Shown here: piece after piece, positions 1 to 12,563 of the stretch | Layout of the letters: each line of letters opens with the position of its first letter | How positions within the stretch are numbered: position 1 is the stretch's first letter | Assembly: GCF_965363235.1 (NCBI RefSeq) | Contig: NC_134838.1 | Location: 15,656,441 to 15,720,440 of the forward strand | Length of the DNA stretch: 64,000 nucleotides | Reading direction: 5' to 3' | Source of the DNA: Mytilus galloprovincialis | Lineage: Eukaryota > Mollusca > Bivalvia > Mytilida > Mytilidae | Notes under the pieces: generated by a model | What the model was told of the DNA's origin: nothing | Databases searched by the model: none | The model's input: the letters and a program-made list of their open reading frames with translations, nothing else | Made by a program: the position numbers and the translations under genes

Positions 1-105
1 ATGTTTCCACTATTGTGTAGTGGATTTCTATCGTTATCGATCCTCTGTCATTTTGTTTTATAAATGTGAAGACAGATATTTGGTACAGGCGATAGCTAAA
101 AGGTA

Positions 106-290
106 AAAATCACAGAAATACTGAACTCTGAAGAAAATTCAAAAAGGAAAGTCTCTTATCAAATGGCAAATTCAAACGAATGGATAACAACTGTCATTAT
201 TCCTGACATATTCTTATGTAGAAAATGGCGGATTAAACCTGGTTATAAAGCTTGCTAAATCTAGCTTATTTAGCTAAATAAAACTTATTG
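106..290 (+). repeat. Dispersed mussel-type repeat, copy 1
   Basis: This stretch reads 'aaatcacagaaatactgaactctgaag...' and continues through 'aacgaatggataacaactgtcat' to 'ggcggattaaacctggtt'. The same order of phrases recurs near 36.94, 38.49, 40.32 and 48.90 kb, and in opposite orientation at 660-850. No protein is encoded. It is a fragment of an interspersed repeat whose class I cannot name from the sequence. Confidence 0.75.
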
Positions 291-659
291 GCATAGGAAC
301 CGGGTGAAGGGAAGCTTGTTTTTTAGTCCTCCGCAATGCCACTGAAGCTGTAAAATCAGGAGACTAAACTTCAAAAATGTGTATAAAGTGGCAAAGACAC
401 AAGAAGTGTCGATCAAAAGCCACAATTATGTCTTATATTCGCACAAAATTGTCAAAGGTTAGCCGTTGATGACAAATGTAAGGTAATAGCAATAGCTTAG
501 TTAGGTATAAAAAAAAAACCTGCAAGCTTTTAAATGTGTCATTGCATCATATGATTTTTTGGATAATGAAATAGATAATAATCTTTTCAGAACTTCCTAT
601 TAATGGAGAATACAATTCAGTTTTAAGAAACCCAAGTAAAAGTGGCATTTACTTGTCAG

Positions 660-850
660 ATAAATTAAAAGGAGCAGAGTGGTGTGATTTCTGTACCAAG
701 TCAGGAATATGACAGTTGTTATCCATAAGTTTGACATGTTTGATGTGTTTGATGTGCTTGAGCTTTTATTTTGCTTATGGACTTTCCGTTTAGAATTTTC
801 CTCGGAGTTAAGTTTTTTTGTTATTTTACTTTATATCTATATGAGCTGAC
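660..850 (-). repeat. Dispersed mussel-type repeat, copy 2 (inverted)
   Basis: This is the same family as 106-290 but reads on the minus strand ('accaagtcaggaatatgacagttgttatcc' followed by 'ggactttccgtttagaattttcctc'). The pair forms an imperfect inverted repeat around 291-659, which itself shows no gene or clear structure. Confidence 0.7.
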
Positions 851-1425
851 AAAGCACGTTGGCCCTATCCATAATGATAACATCAACGGTGCCTATTTAA
901 CTTCCCATAGAGGCTCATTAAGACAATAAATGTATCTTCAGTGATGCTAGTTGACAATATATTTGAAAATCCAAAACGTGTTTGAAAAATGAACAACTGA
1001 TAAAATAAAAAAGGACACATAAATGTAGTCAAAGCCAGACAAGGAATCAGAGTTCACTAAAATTAATTTAATAAAATTTTGATAAAGTATTTACTTTGAC
1101 CCTTTGACAAAATTGATAAAAAATTCAAAACATATGAACCAACCAATTTATCAGAAAAAATGCACTGGTTATATAGCAGTTTGACAAACACTAATTTTGA
1201 TCATTGAGAAGCTTAATATTCCCTTAACAACACAACGTATTTAAAACGTTTAGCTGATTTTACAGAGTTATCTCCCTGTAGCGTTAGATACCACCTTAAG
1301 TAAATATCAACATGTCTTTCAATGATGTCACTTTACAGACTTTACATCAGCATCTCAAGAACTGAAGAACTGAAAATAAGCTTGTCCTATACTTTTACTT
1401 CGCTTCTCCTTACATTCAATATAAA
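851..1425. other. No gene seen
   Basis: This is AT-rich sequence without an open frame of note, splice-flanked coding or recognisable repeat boundaries. Confidence 0.6.
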
Positions 1426-3282
1426 CAAGAGGCTCTCAAGAGCCTGAATCGCTCACCTTAATTTTTTTGGTTAAATCTCTCATCAATGATTATTTTGGCT
1501 TTTCAATTTATTTAAATGTTCTTTGAATCGTCCTATTTTCTTCAAAATCATTTTCTCCTATGTTCTATTTTAGCCATAGGAGCTATGTTTCTGACATACA
1601 AGGAAATGAAATATAAAATTTATACTAGATACTCTGAAACTCATTTAGCATAAGTTTGGCTGAAATTGATACAGCAGTTTCAAAGGAGAAGATTTTTAAA
1701 AGTAAGTCAACATGATGAACAAATTGTGAAAAAAGTCTTTAAAGGGCAATAACTCCTTAAGGGGTCAATTGACAATTTTGGTCAAATTGACTTTTTTGTT
1801 GATCTTACTTTGCTTAACATTTTTGCTATTAACAGTTTATCTGTATCTATAATAATATTCAAGATAATAACCAAAAACTGCAAAATTTCTTTAAAATCAT
1901 CAATTCAGGGGCATTATACCTGAAAAACCAGTTACCCAATTCGGCTGAAAATTTCAGGACAGGTAGACCTTGACCTAATAAATACTTTAACTTCTTGTTT
2001 TATTTGCTCTAAATGCTGGAGTTTTTGAGATATAAGCCAAAAACTGCATTTTACCCTGTGTTCTATTTTTAGCCATGACGGCCATGTTTTTTGACGAAAT
2101 AAAAAATAAAGCGCAAACTTTATTTTATACACCCTACTGATCATTCAGTTGAAGTTTGGTTGAATTTGGTTCAGTAGTTTTAGAGGAGAAGATTTTTTAA
2201 AGTTAGCAAATATGATGAACAAATTGTGAAAAATTGTCATTAAAGGACAATAACCCCTTAAGGGGTCAATTGACAATTTTGGTCATATTAACTTATTTGT
2301 AGATCTTACTTTGCTGATCATTTTTGCTGTTTACAGTTTATCTTTATCTATAATAATATTCAAGATAATGACCAAAAACTGCAAAATTTCCTTAAAATTA
2401 CCAATTAAGTGGCAGCAACACAACAATGGTTTGTTGATTCATCTGAAAATTTCAGGGCTGATAGACCTTGACCTAATGAACATTTTTACCCCATGTCAGA
2501 TTTGCTCTAAATGCTTTCGTTTTTGAGATATAAGCCAAAAACTGCATTTGACCCCTATGTTCTATTTTAAGTAACGGCGGCCATGTTTTTTGACGGATCA
2601 AAAATCAAAGCACACACTTTGTGCAGGATAATCTAAGGAACAATCATGCTAAGTTTCATTCAAATCCATTCAGTAGTTTCAGAGAAGAAGATTTTTTAAA
2701 GTTAGCAAATATGATGAACAAATTGTGAAAAATTGTCATTAAAGGACAATAACCCCTTAAGGAGTCAATTGACAATTTTGGTCATATTAACTTATTTGTA
2801 GATCTTACTTTGATGATCATTTTTGCTGTTTACAGTTTATCTTTATCTATAATAATATTCAAGATAATGACCAAAAACTGCAAAATTTCCTTAAAATTAC
2901 CAATTAAGTGGCAGCAACCCAACAATGGTTTGTTTGATTCATCTGAAAATTTCAGGGCTGATAGATCTTGACCTAATGAACATTTTTACCCCATGTCAGA
3001 TTTGCTCTAAATGCTTTCGTTTTTGAGATATAAGCCAAAAACTGCATTTGACCCCTATGTTCTATTTTAAGTAACGGCGGCCATGTTTTTTGACGGATCA
3101 AAAATCGAAGCACACACTTTGTGCAGGATAATCTAAGGAACAATCATGCTAAGTTTCATTCAAATCCATTCAGTAGTTTCAGAGGAGAAGATGTTTGAAA
3201 AATTGTTAACGACGACAGACGACGACGACGACGACGACGGACGCCAAGTGATGAGAAAAGCTCACATGGCCAGGTGAGCTAA
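1426..3282 (+). repeat. Interspersed repeat with three tandem ~500-bp units
   Basis: The left edge carries 'gaggctctcaagagcc', a near-palindrome, followed by 'gctcacctt'. The right edge carries a (gac)n run at 3210-3240 and 'cacatggccaggtgagct'. Inside, a block of about 500 bp is present three times (roughly 1691-2190, 2191-2690 and 2690-3189). The second and third blocks are almost identical; the first is more diverged. Recurrent phrases include 'ccccttaaggggtcaattgac' and 'tataagccaaaaactgcat'. A single-unit copy lies in reverse orientation at 25413-26157. No protein is encoded. The element is probably non-autonomous, but its class is unclear. Confidence 0.8.
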
Positions 3283-3285
3283 TAA

Positions 3286-4691
3286 TTTATGTCTATATAA
3301 ATGATGTCCTTTCACTGGATATATCAAAGTTTGATGCATCTATCCAATTAAACTTGAAATAAAGGATACCATTGATATTGTGTGGTCTATATTATATCTA
3401 GTTTCATATCTAAATAAGCAATGGTTGTAAATTTTGATATAAACAAAATGAATGATTTAAGTTTTCTCGTTGTGAATTCTTCATTTCTATGTATCAACAT
3501 TCCAACAGTCAATGCATACCTAGTATATATCTCCAAGTTCATACGATATGTGTGTGAATCCTATCATGATTTCCTTGGTAGACACTAATATTTCAAAATG
3601 GTAAAGTTGAAAGGTTTTCAGATGCCATCATGATATCATTGACTATAAGGGAACATTTGTGTCACATGGGACCGGGATATGTTTTGATTGTCAAAAACAA
3701 AAATCTGGTCCCCTATCTCTCGGATGTGAAAAAAACCAAATGCCACTTATCCCAAGCTTTGTTATTAACATGAGCAAATAAAATGGGTGCCACCTTAGGA
3801 ACGGGAACTGCTTACCTTAAAGAGTTCTTGAGTTCATCACTAGTTTGTCGGGGATTGTGTTTCTCAATTCTAGTAATAAAAAAGGTCAGAAACCCAATTG
3901 GTATTTATTATTAACAAGTCTTCTTTTCTTTTAAATTGGGGTCTATATTGAATGTGTACAAATAGTCTACACCTATGTGATTTTGAATTTTGAATATATG
4001 TCTATATAAATGATGTCCTTTCACTGAATAAATCAAAGTTTGATGACTGTTGAAAGCATCTATCCAATTGAACTTGAAATAAAGGATACTATTGATACTG
4101 TTAAGTCTATATTATATCTAGTTTCACATCTAAATTAACCATGATTGTAAACTGAGATATACACAAAATAAATGATTTAAGTTTTTTTGTTGTGAATTCT
4201 TCATTTCTGTGTATCAACATTCCAACAGTCAATGCATACATCTCCAAGTTCATACGATATGTGTGTGAATCCTATCATGATTCCCTTGGTAGACAGCTGT
4301 TGCACTAATATTTCAAAATGGTAATGTTGAAAGGTTTTCAGATGCCATCATGATATCATTGATTATAAGGGAACATTTGTGTCACATGTGACCGGGATAT
4401 GTTTTGGTTGTCAAAAACAAAAATCTCGGTTGTGAAAAAAACAAATGCCACTTATCCTAAGATTTGTAATTAACATGAGCAAATAAAATGGGTGCCACCT
4501 GAGGAACGGGAACTGCTTACCTTAAAGAGTTCCTGAGTTCACCACTAGTTTGTCGGTGATTGTTTCTCAATTCTAGTAATTAAAATGTCAGAAACCCAAT
4601 TGGTATTTATTATTAACAAGTATTCTTTTCTTATAAATTGGGGTCTATATTGAATGTGTGTACAAATAGTCTACACCTATGTGAATTTGAA
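3286..4691 (+). mobile_element. Direct duplication (2 x ~700 bp) of a reverse-transcriptase element 3' end
   Basis: Two consecutive copies run from about 3286 to 3990 and from 3996 to 4691. Both begin 'tatgtctatataaatgatg' and end 'caaatagtctacacctatgtga'. Each holds a decayed match to the C-terminal reverse-transcriptase region found better preserved at 31.5-32.8 kb (pattern INIP...AYLVYISKFIRY...YHDFLGR), followed by that family's 3' untranslated part. The copies are non-coding fossils. The family looks Penelope-like from the residue pattern, but this is not certain. Confidence 0.7.
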
Positions 4692-5252
4692 ATGACATAA
4701 ATGATGATATGGACACAAGGAAATGGTAAAAAAATCCTTCATATTTACCTTCAAGAAATAAACCATAACTGATGGAGCAGGTCAAATAATATCCATGGAA
4801 ATGCAAATGTTGATACAAATCTTTTGACTCATCAAAAGTGGTTCCTCCTCATTGATTTAATCTGATGTGCTTATGCTAATACAACTGCATACAAAATCTC
4901 ATTGATTTACCATTTGTGGTTCCTCTTGAACTGATCAAATCACAAATTTAAACAACTAAACTAGGCCAGTCAATAGACCTAGATTTAGGGGTAGGGGCAA
5001 ATAATTTCAATGGAAATGAAATGATCCAAGGCAAATACAACTGCATACAAAATATCGTTGACTTACCATTAGTAGTGACCTGGTTATTGGTTTTGAACTA
5101 CTTTTCAGTAACTGTAGATACTCTCAAATCTGTACTTTGTACCTTTTTTATTTTGAGGATGTATAAGTACCCCGACACATTCATTCTGAATGTTATTTTT
5201 TTTATGTATTTCTGCTCTTTATCCATATGATGAGTCCATATCAACTAATTTT
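4692..5252. other. No gene seen
   Basis: This is low-complexity AT-rich sequence. A 69-codon open frame at 5021-5230 has no recognisable motif and no splice context, so I do not call it. Confidence 0.55.
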
Positions 5253-5612
5253 TATAGTTTGTTCTGTTACACCACTGTCCCAGGTCAGTGAAGGGTTGGC
5301 ACCTTCATACTAGTTTAACCCAACAACATTCTGTGTGTGCCTGTCCTAAGCCAGGAGCCTGTAATTCAGTTGTTGCCGTTTGTTGCTGTATATCATATTT
5401 CTTTTGTTAATTGTTTTGTTCATAAATCAGGACCTTGCTGTTCTCATTTGAATTGTTTTACATTTATCATTTCGGTGCCTTTTAAAGCTGACTATACTAT
5501 ATGGGTAATACTCATTGTTGAAGGTTGCATTGTGACCTACAGTTGGTTATTTGTGTCTTTTGGTCTCTTGAGAAGAGATGTCTCATTTGAAATCAAATTC
5601 TTCTCAAAACTA
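5253..5612 (+). mobile_element. Retroelement 3' tail fragment
   Basis: Phrases such as 'aggagcctgtaattcagt', 'gttgccgtttgttgctgta', 'tcatttcggtgccttttaaa' and 'gtgtcttttggtctcttg' are those of a very common mussel retroelement 3' end. A related copy lies at 33830-34215 and a short tail at 60738-60815. Open frames across it are chance readings. Confidence 0.65.
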
Positions 5613-6440
5613 CTCAATGGCATATCAGAAATTTATAAAAAAAATAAAGGGACACTATTTTAATAGATATAAACATGTCATCTAAGAGTGGGGTGCATAT
5701 ATTCGCTAGGGACACAATTTCTCTGGGTTTTTTTTTATTTTGAGGTGTAAAAACTTCAAAGATGGCAAAAATGAGAGAAATATGGCAGTAAATTATATTT
5801 TTATAACAAATATGATCATTTATTAATCTGAGACAAAATTTTGGCACTTGCCACATAGGACCTAAAACAGACAATGATTTTCAGCCAATTTCCTGAACAC
5901 TTTTGAAATGTCTGCTATTCATCTGTAATGAAATTGATTTGATAAATATTGTGTACAGCTGTAGTTATTTGGTTTTAAATAGATGTGTAAAAACAGCGAA
6001 TATGTGTCCCCTTTGACAAATTATCAAGAAATTTCAAACGCCCTTAAATTTAACTTTTTAGATGATTTTTTGTCAAACAAACACGTTTTCAAGCTAAGAT
6101 TATTTTGCATTAGAAGTTATCTTCATATAGAAATATCAGTATACTTCAAAAACATAAAGACCTGAACACAAACTTGCAGAAAACATGGAGATATGGCGAA
6201 AATGAGCACCCACTCTAAGTTCCAAGAAAACTGCTCAAAACACTTTTGAGTTATTGTCTGATTACTGGAAAATCACCTGTTTTAAAATTAATATTTCAAG
6301 GGCAATAACTCCAAAAACAGAAGCAAGATGTATCTCTAATTTTCAGGGTGGTATGTCTTGTGATGATCAAATGTGCAATTTATAATTTAACCTAACTCCA
6401 ATAAAGAACTTTTTTTGGCAGTTTTATCATATAACAACTA
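5613..6440. other. No gene seen; downstream flank of LSM3
   Basis: The sequence is AT-rich with no supported exon on either strand. LSM3 transcription runs toward this region on the minus strand and probably ends near its right edge. Confidence 0.5.
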
Positions 6441-6463
6441 AAAACAGTGAAGAAAGATTGCAA

Positions 6464-6469
6464 TTTATT
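6464..6469 (-). terminator. Candidate LSM3 polyadenylation signal
   Basis: The minus strand reads AATAAA here, about 190 bases after the LSM3 stop codon, which is a normal distance for a short 3' untranslated region. Chance AATAAA is common in DNA this AT-rich, so the call is tentative. Confidence 0.45.
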
Positions 6470-6658
6470 TCAACATTACAGCTGCACCAATGAGTAAATA
6501 TTTGAATGTGGTCATCTTACTGTTTCAGTACAGAAAGGCAATACAATGACTTTAGATATCTACATTATCCTTGAACACATACATTTAGCATCTCAGCTTG
6601 AGACATTGTAAAAAAAAAGTTGACAGTTCTGTTGGTCTTCTTATCATCATTAAAAACA

Positions 6659-9600
6659 TTATGTTCCTGTTCTCATAGGTGGAGACACCAGGATGACACC
6701 ATCACCACGAACAAACAACATTGGAATATTTCTCTTTGTGGACTGCAAAAAAAAATAAAGATTTGAAATCAAATAAATAGAATAACAAATCAAATTTCTT
6801 TCAAATACAAAAAAAATTACACAATAGGTACAATTTGTAGATAGGATGATATGAGAATAATTTGAACACTTAAATCAGTAGGGTGTCGGTTGACAGCAGG
6901 GTCAAGTCGATTGACTAAAAGTTGTTTGACTATTATCTAAAAGCATCATGCAAAAACTAAATGTAATCTAAATGAAATGTAATGTATATTCTAAATGTAA
7001 TTTAAGTATGGATGCAGGATCTGCTAACCTTCTGAGGCACCCAAGACCATGGTCAGATTTTAAGTGGGATTTGTGTTTCTCAAGCTTATTATATATAGTG
7101 TTTTGTAGACTGATGTGTACTGTTTCATTGTTTGTTAACAATTCTCTTCGACTAACAAGTTTTAGAAGTTGGAAGTTGATGAACAAGTTGTAAATGATAA
7201 AACTATTAGTACATTGATTTTATATTCAACAAAAAACTTACTTTATATATTTCTTCATAAGTTTCTTCATCAATTTCCACTGTTGTAACAGTTTCTTCAA
7301 CATCACCCATTATCATGTTCAAATGTTGATCATATGCCTATAAATATATAAAGAAATTTCTTCATAACAAAGAAAACCATATGTTTATTCTTTTTACTAT
7401 TATACATGTAAACGTGATTGTATACCCACTGTAAATAAGTTTCCATTTGGTATTAGGGAATACATGTATAAATGATAATCTTGATTAGGCTTTTAAATGT
7501 GTTACCTTTTTTTGGTAATATCAACTGTCTCTGAATTCTTATACATCCTTGTTTTAAAATATTCTACTTTTATTGTTCCTGAAGAAGGTAAATCTCTAAT
7601 TCAAATTATTTGTTCATGATTGATTATGATTGTTCATTTGTAGTTGAACCTATTCTTACAACAAGTGCATACACCATGAATTACTTATGTAATCTTTTAT
7701 GAAAAAAATTATTTCTTTTGATAGGAATGGTAATTCAAAAACACATCATATTGTACATTGTAACTTAAATATCAAAGTATAACTTATCATCAATTAATTG
7801 CAAGACATTGGATAGGATCTATATAATGATCACTTCACTGTACTATTTAGTTTGATCTGTCAAAGTAAGTGGTAAACCTTTGAATAAAGAGATATCAAGT
7901 CAGTTCAATAGGGTGTAATCTTTACCCAAAAACAATAACAAACAAAATTAGAAAATTGGAAGTGGAGATTCAGACAAGGCATTAATTTGGAGTTACAAAA
8001 CTACTAGATAGGTTATAAATATTTTTCTCAACATAGTGTGGGTATAATAATACTTAAGATATTTACATGAAGCCTTCCTCGAAGTTCTCTCTCATTTCTC
8101 ATCTTGACATAAATTCTTTCATCTAAACTCAGTCTAATAAGATCAAGTGGCTCTTCCACATTTTGCACTGGTACTTGCTAAAATAAAAAACACATACATG
8201 ACATATACAATAAGTTTTACGGTACATGCAATTACCTGAAAAATTTCTGAAAATGTTCATGGATAGGATGTAATTGTATAGAATGTTATGATCAATGCTA
8301 TATATTTTGTTTATCAAAAAGGTAGTGATCAGCCTTGGACGTTTAGATATCAAGTCAGTCCTATAAGGTTTTGATTGCATTTTATGCAATCTTTACCTAA
8401 AACGGGAAAACAACAAGAATTATGAGACATATCATGTATAGATGATGAACAAGAGATGTAAATATAAATAATAAATAACTCAATCACATAATAAGTATCA
8501 CTTTTGGATACTGAAAGATCTAAATCTCAACAACGAGAAAGTTAAAGTCGTGAAAATTGAACTTTACCATTATTTAGTTGGAGAAAACAACAGATTTAAA
8601 TATTTTGTCACAGCTTTTTTATGTTAATGACATACACTGTTATGGCAGCCCCTGCCCTCCATAAATCACAAAATGAATAACTGATTTTATCTTTGTAAAT
8701 CCAGTTAATAATTACCAAACAACTATTTAGAGAACAATTGAAAGCCTTTTAAAGTTCTATAATAATTGATAGAAAGGAGCAGGGCTTCCAAAAACAGTCA
8801 TATATTCCTTGTATAATGTCCGGTAAAAGTCCAGCTGGGCAAAGCATGAAACGGTCATCTACTTTTTAGTTTTCAAGGCTTTTTCCGTCATTTTAACATA
8901 ATTCATGATCTTCTTGACCCAACCTTTTGTCTTTAACATCCACACATTTCTAGTCATAAAAGTGACATGATGATTAATTACTATCAAAACAACCCCTACT
9001 TCAATACTTTCTAATTTTAATCAAGGCTAATAAGTTGTTGGACAGCTGAAATTTACCTGTTCAGGTGACAGGTAAACTATTTTCAGTACCAGACATCGTA
9101 TAAATTGATTGGTCTATTCACAATTATTTTCTTACATTTCAGCGGTTTGTATCTGATTGATTTAATCCAAAAGATTAAAATTATAAGAACTTAGTTTATT
9201 AACATGATTTGATGAAAAAATTAAAAAGGTTTTAAATGAAAAATCTTCAATACTACTTTAACTATAGAACATGTTTGCCATGTACATGTACACAGGTGGG
9301 AAATTTAATCATGCATCCTACATTTCTTCAAAAATGCTTAAATTATCATTGATACCTATATCTAACTTTCATTTCAAGTTTTTTGTTGAAGAAATAACGT
9401 GGAAAGAGCTTCTTCACTCAGTCGACTTGTGCTTTGTAATTAAACGTACACAGATTTTTATGGTCCATGTTTTACCATAGCCAAATCAACATCCGGTTGT
9501 AGGAAAATGTGATTTTAAAAATGAAAGTAAAGTGTTTAATAATGTCACTGAGTGTCATTTTGCACAAATAAAGAGTGTAAGGCAGATATGAGCACGCTGA

Positions 9601-12563
9601 TGTGCACACTTTGAATGATGCACTGCCAAATTAACAGTTTCATATCAAATTCATATCAAAGTAAAGTTTAAAATGCTTTTTTTTTTCTAATCTAATGTCA
9701 ATCATTGGAATGGCCATCTGATTACCACAATTGTCTTTTAAGTCTTTAGGGATTAAAATCGGGATCAGATATCAAATGTCTGGCTGGCTCAAATATTTTT
9801 TGGAAGCCCTGTAAAGGAGCCACTTCCAGTTTAATGGTGTCAAATTTATAGATGTTATCTATATATTTTGGCCTGATTGACTCACTGTACGTTGCTCAAT
9901 ATCCAGTGGCAAATATCTGAATCTAATGTATGTTCAGGACTATGACTGAAATTTTCTGACTCAAACAACAAACTGTATATCCCCCTTCTTATTGAAGGTA
10001 CATGTAAATGGTTGCTGCCCAACTTGAAAAAAGACCAATCAGGTTACTTAAAATGTTTACCTTTGTCTGATTGTAAGAGTAGTAATGAATAATTGATTAC
10101 CCGTACAGACAAATTCCAAAGGGTAATTTTAAAAGCTTTAGAGCACTTAATTACTGCCCAAGTGCACAACTGAAATTATATATACCGGTACAAGAGAAAG
10201 GGATAATTGATGTATGTAGAGAAATTGAAGAAAAATTTGTCAAAATATAGAAAATTAATGAAAGTTACGTATATACATTCAAGATTAAAGGAAACACCAA
10301 CAGATGATAACAGATATTATCAAACCACTGAAATAGGTAATAATGAAATCACTTATATAAGTGGTACTCCACAATTATTTGGACTACTGTCTATGAGAAG
10401 TATGTGTGCTTGCAGCAAACAAAACCTGTGTTTTTCATCTGTTGTAAATGTGTGCACTGGGTATTCCCAAGTAAAGGAATGTTGTGACTATTGTATTAAG
10501 AGAGTAAATATAAGTTATCATAAGTTATTTCTAGTGTTTAGTATATATTGAAGGAGTAAATAATGTACATTTTTACTTTGTTATTAGCTGTATCGATAAC
10601 GTCATATACATGTATGGCGCAACTTTGTCATGTATTGTTCAGAACCTTACGGTTGGGTCCATATCATTAAAGCATGAACCAGAAAGGGTACATTTACATT
10701 GTATGAGTTCTTAAAGTCATAAGAAACGAGTGACTGGTGAAAAATAATGTTCATCCAATTCTTGAACCAATGCATGTATATATCATAAACTTAGTCCTCT
10801 GTGCACGATTTTATCATTTTATACGCAAATACATCGTATTATCGTCAATTTTTTTTCTATCTGTCTGTTATGATTTAACAAATATGGCTACTCATTAAAT
10901 GCCGTGTTTTGAAGCCGAAGTTTACCGATTGTCACCTTATAGTAAATAATCAACAAAAAGCATGGGCATTTAGCACGTGTTTAACATATACAATCAGTTA
11001 ATTGTTTATTTTAATGACAGATTCATGCGTGTTGCTATCACCGGATTTTTACGAGGAGGGTCATGCTTAGGTCACTATGCATTCGGAAAATATGTCAGCG
11101 AATTGCTTCCTGGCAGCAAGCAATTAAAAATAAGTAAACTTCTTCTAAATGTGGACAAATTTAAGAATTTTCCTCAGAAAAAAATATATGTACATAAGTT
11201 GTATAATGAAAACTATCCATTTAGTTTTAAAAAACATATGCATACTTTTTTTTTAATTTGAGGTTTCATATGACTTTAACTGGAAGAATAAATATGTCTA
11301 GATTTGTTTATTCATAAGAGTTAATTATTACAAGAATTTTGAGTCGAAGACTCCTATATTTTAGGTCAATGTTGGACGTTATGTTTTTCTTCCTGCTTAG
11401 AATATTTACTTCCGGTTATTTCAAATAAGTAACAGTGTAATGTCACGTTCGTCATTCCTTGATGTATTTTCATTTGACTTACAGCAAGGCTCCCGGGGGT
11501 TCCTAGAGGTAAGAAGCAGCGTATTTACATGTAGGTGTATGTTTGCCGTTTATCTTATGAATATGGGTCGTAGTTTAGAGGTAAGAAGCAGCGCAGATAG
11601 CTGTATGCCTTGTATTATTTACATTGTCAGTGTAGAATTTAAGATAATCCCATTTGGTCCGTACAAAAATACAAGAGAAAGAATGTTATTTTAGTACCTC
11701 CACCCTATATGTTAATTATATATTGTTTTTCGAATGGATGTATGGAAATATATCTGCTGTACTAGAAGTTTAATACAGGTATCATTTTTACTATTTATTA
11801 TTTATTCACGCTACCAATGCTGAGAGAGAGAGAAAGAGAGAGAGCAGACAACAGAGTTAGCCCTATTTATTTCTTATCAAATGTACCACCAAATTACAAA
11901 CGAAATTGGAATATGCAAAATCAACACATGCACACTGCTAGGAAGACTAGATCACGAAAACACAGAAGAATATAAACGGAAGTTAGAAATCATTTCGGCC
12001 TTTATTTCAAAAACAGGACGTTTCGACTTACCCGAACATCCGCAACCTCAATCGTAACAGCAAAAACAAAATTAAAGTACATTGAGGAAAATACATGGAG
12101 GAAGATACACATAGTGCGTAATATGCACCAATGAGAAGAGTTGTGCCATAAGGCCATAAGATTGAGGATTGAGGTACAAGTTTTATGAGTTAATTCGTAT
12201 TTGCTGGCTTTAAAACTATACAAAAACATACATTTTTTGTACCAAGAAGCAGAAATTACAACACCATCTGACAGATGTTTTGTGAATACTAGTTGGTGAG
12301 TTAGCAGGTATTTGTTGGGCCGATTAGACATGTTATATATGGGGCGAGTTGTCACAAATTCTATCAATTTCAGTAGTCAACAATCTAAACTCTTATGAAA
12401 AGACATTTAGAATAAAGGAATACTGAGAATTAAATGAAATTCGAAATAATTGATTGGTTAATTTGAACATTTTTATGTGTAACAGCATTAGTAAAATTTC
12501 GAAAACACATAATTCACAAATTTTCTGGTCGTCCAAACGCACCTGTTCTTGTTCATCAGCCAT
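6659..12563 (-). CDS. LSM3: U6 snRNA-associated Sm-like protein LSm3 (complete, 4 exons)
   Basis: Coding exons on the minus strand are 12543-12563, 8067-8177, 7242-7337 and 6659-6742. All introns are GT-AG and every junction falls between codons. The product is 103 aa; the human protein is 102. It starts MADEQEQ, and the ATG at 12561-12563 is the first in good context. The Sm1 motif (about residues 28-60) contains [20 protein letters not shown], and the Sm2 motif (about 84-98) contains [15 protein letters not shown]. The middle stretch [20 protein letters not shown] is nearly diagnostic of LSm3. In the family, LSm3 is a ring subunit of both LSm1-7 (cytoplasmic mRNA decapping and decay) and LSm2-8 (nuclear, binds the U6 snRNA 3' end for splicing). 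Intron 1 is 4.4 kb and carries a hAT-like element. The gene is divergent from TMEM209. Identity is near certain. Confidence 0.97.
8780..9811. mobile_element. hAT-like non-autonomous DNA transposon (1032 bp)
   Basis: The ends are perfect 15-bp inverted repeats: CAGGGCTTCCAAAAA at 8780-8794 and its complement at 9797-9811. The flanks are 'gaaaggag' (8772-8779) and 'taaaggag' (9812-9819), an 8-bp duplication with one mismatch. An 8-bp target duplication and ends starting CAGGG are hallmarks of the hAT superfamily. No transposase frame is present (the only frame, 69 codons at 9271-9480, has no motif), so it would have moved with enzyme from elsewhere. It lies in LSM3 intron 1 and should leave splicing intact. 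Confidence 0.8.
9820..12542. other. Remainder of LSM3 intron 1
   Basis: No exon is supported. Frames at 10207-10551 (+) and 12002-12367 (-) lack family motifs. A GA-rich microsatellite sits at about 11821-11848. An ETS-type ACTTCCGGT occurs at 11408-11416, followed by two copies of an 18-base sequence with a perfect splice-donor core (11504-11521 and 11576-11593). Confidence 0.5.

Noticed and set aside
10207-10551. 114-codon plus-strand open frame with several cysteines in LSM3 intron 1
   Set aside because: No family motif, no splice context, and antisense to LSM3. Frames of this length occur by chance at this scale.
12002-12367. 121-codon minus-strand open frame near the LSM3 first exon
   Set aside because: It does not join LSM3 exons in phase, has no recognisable domain, and the gene is already complete at 103 aa without it.
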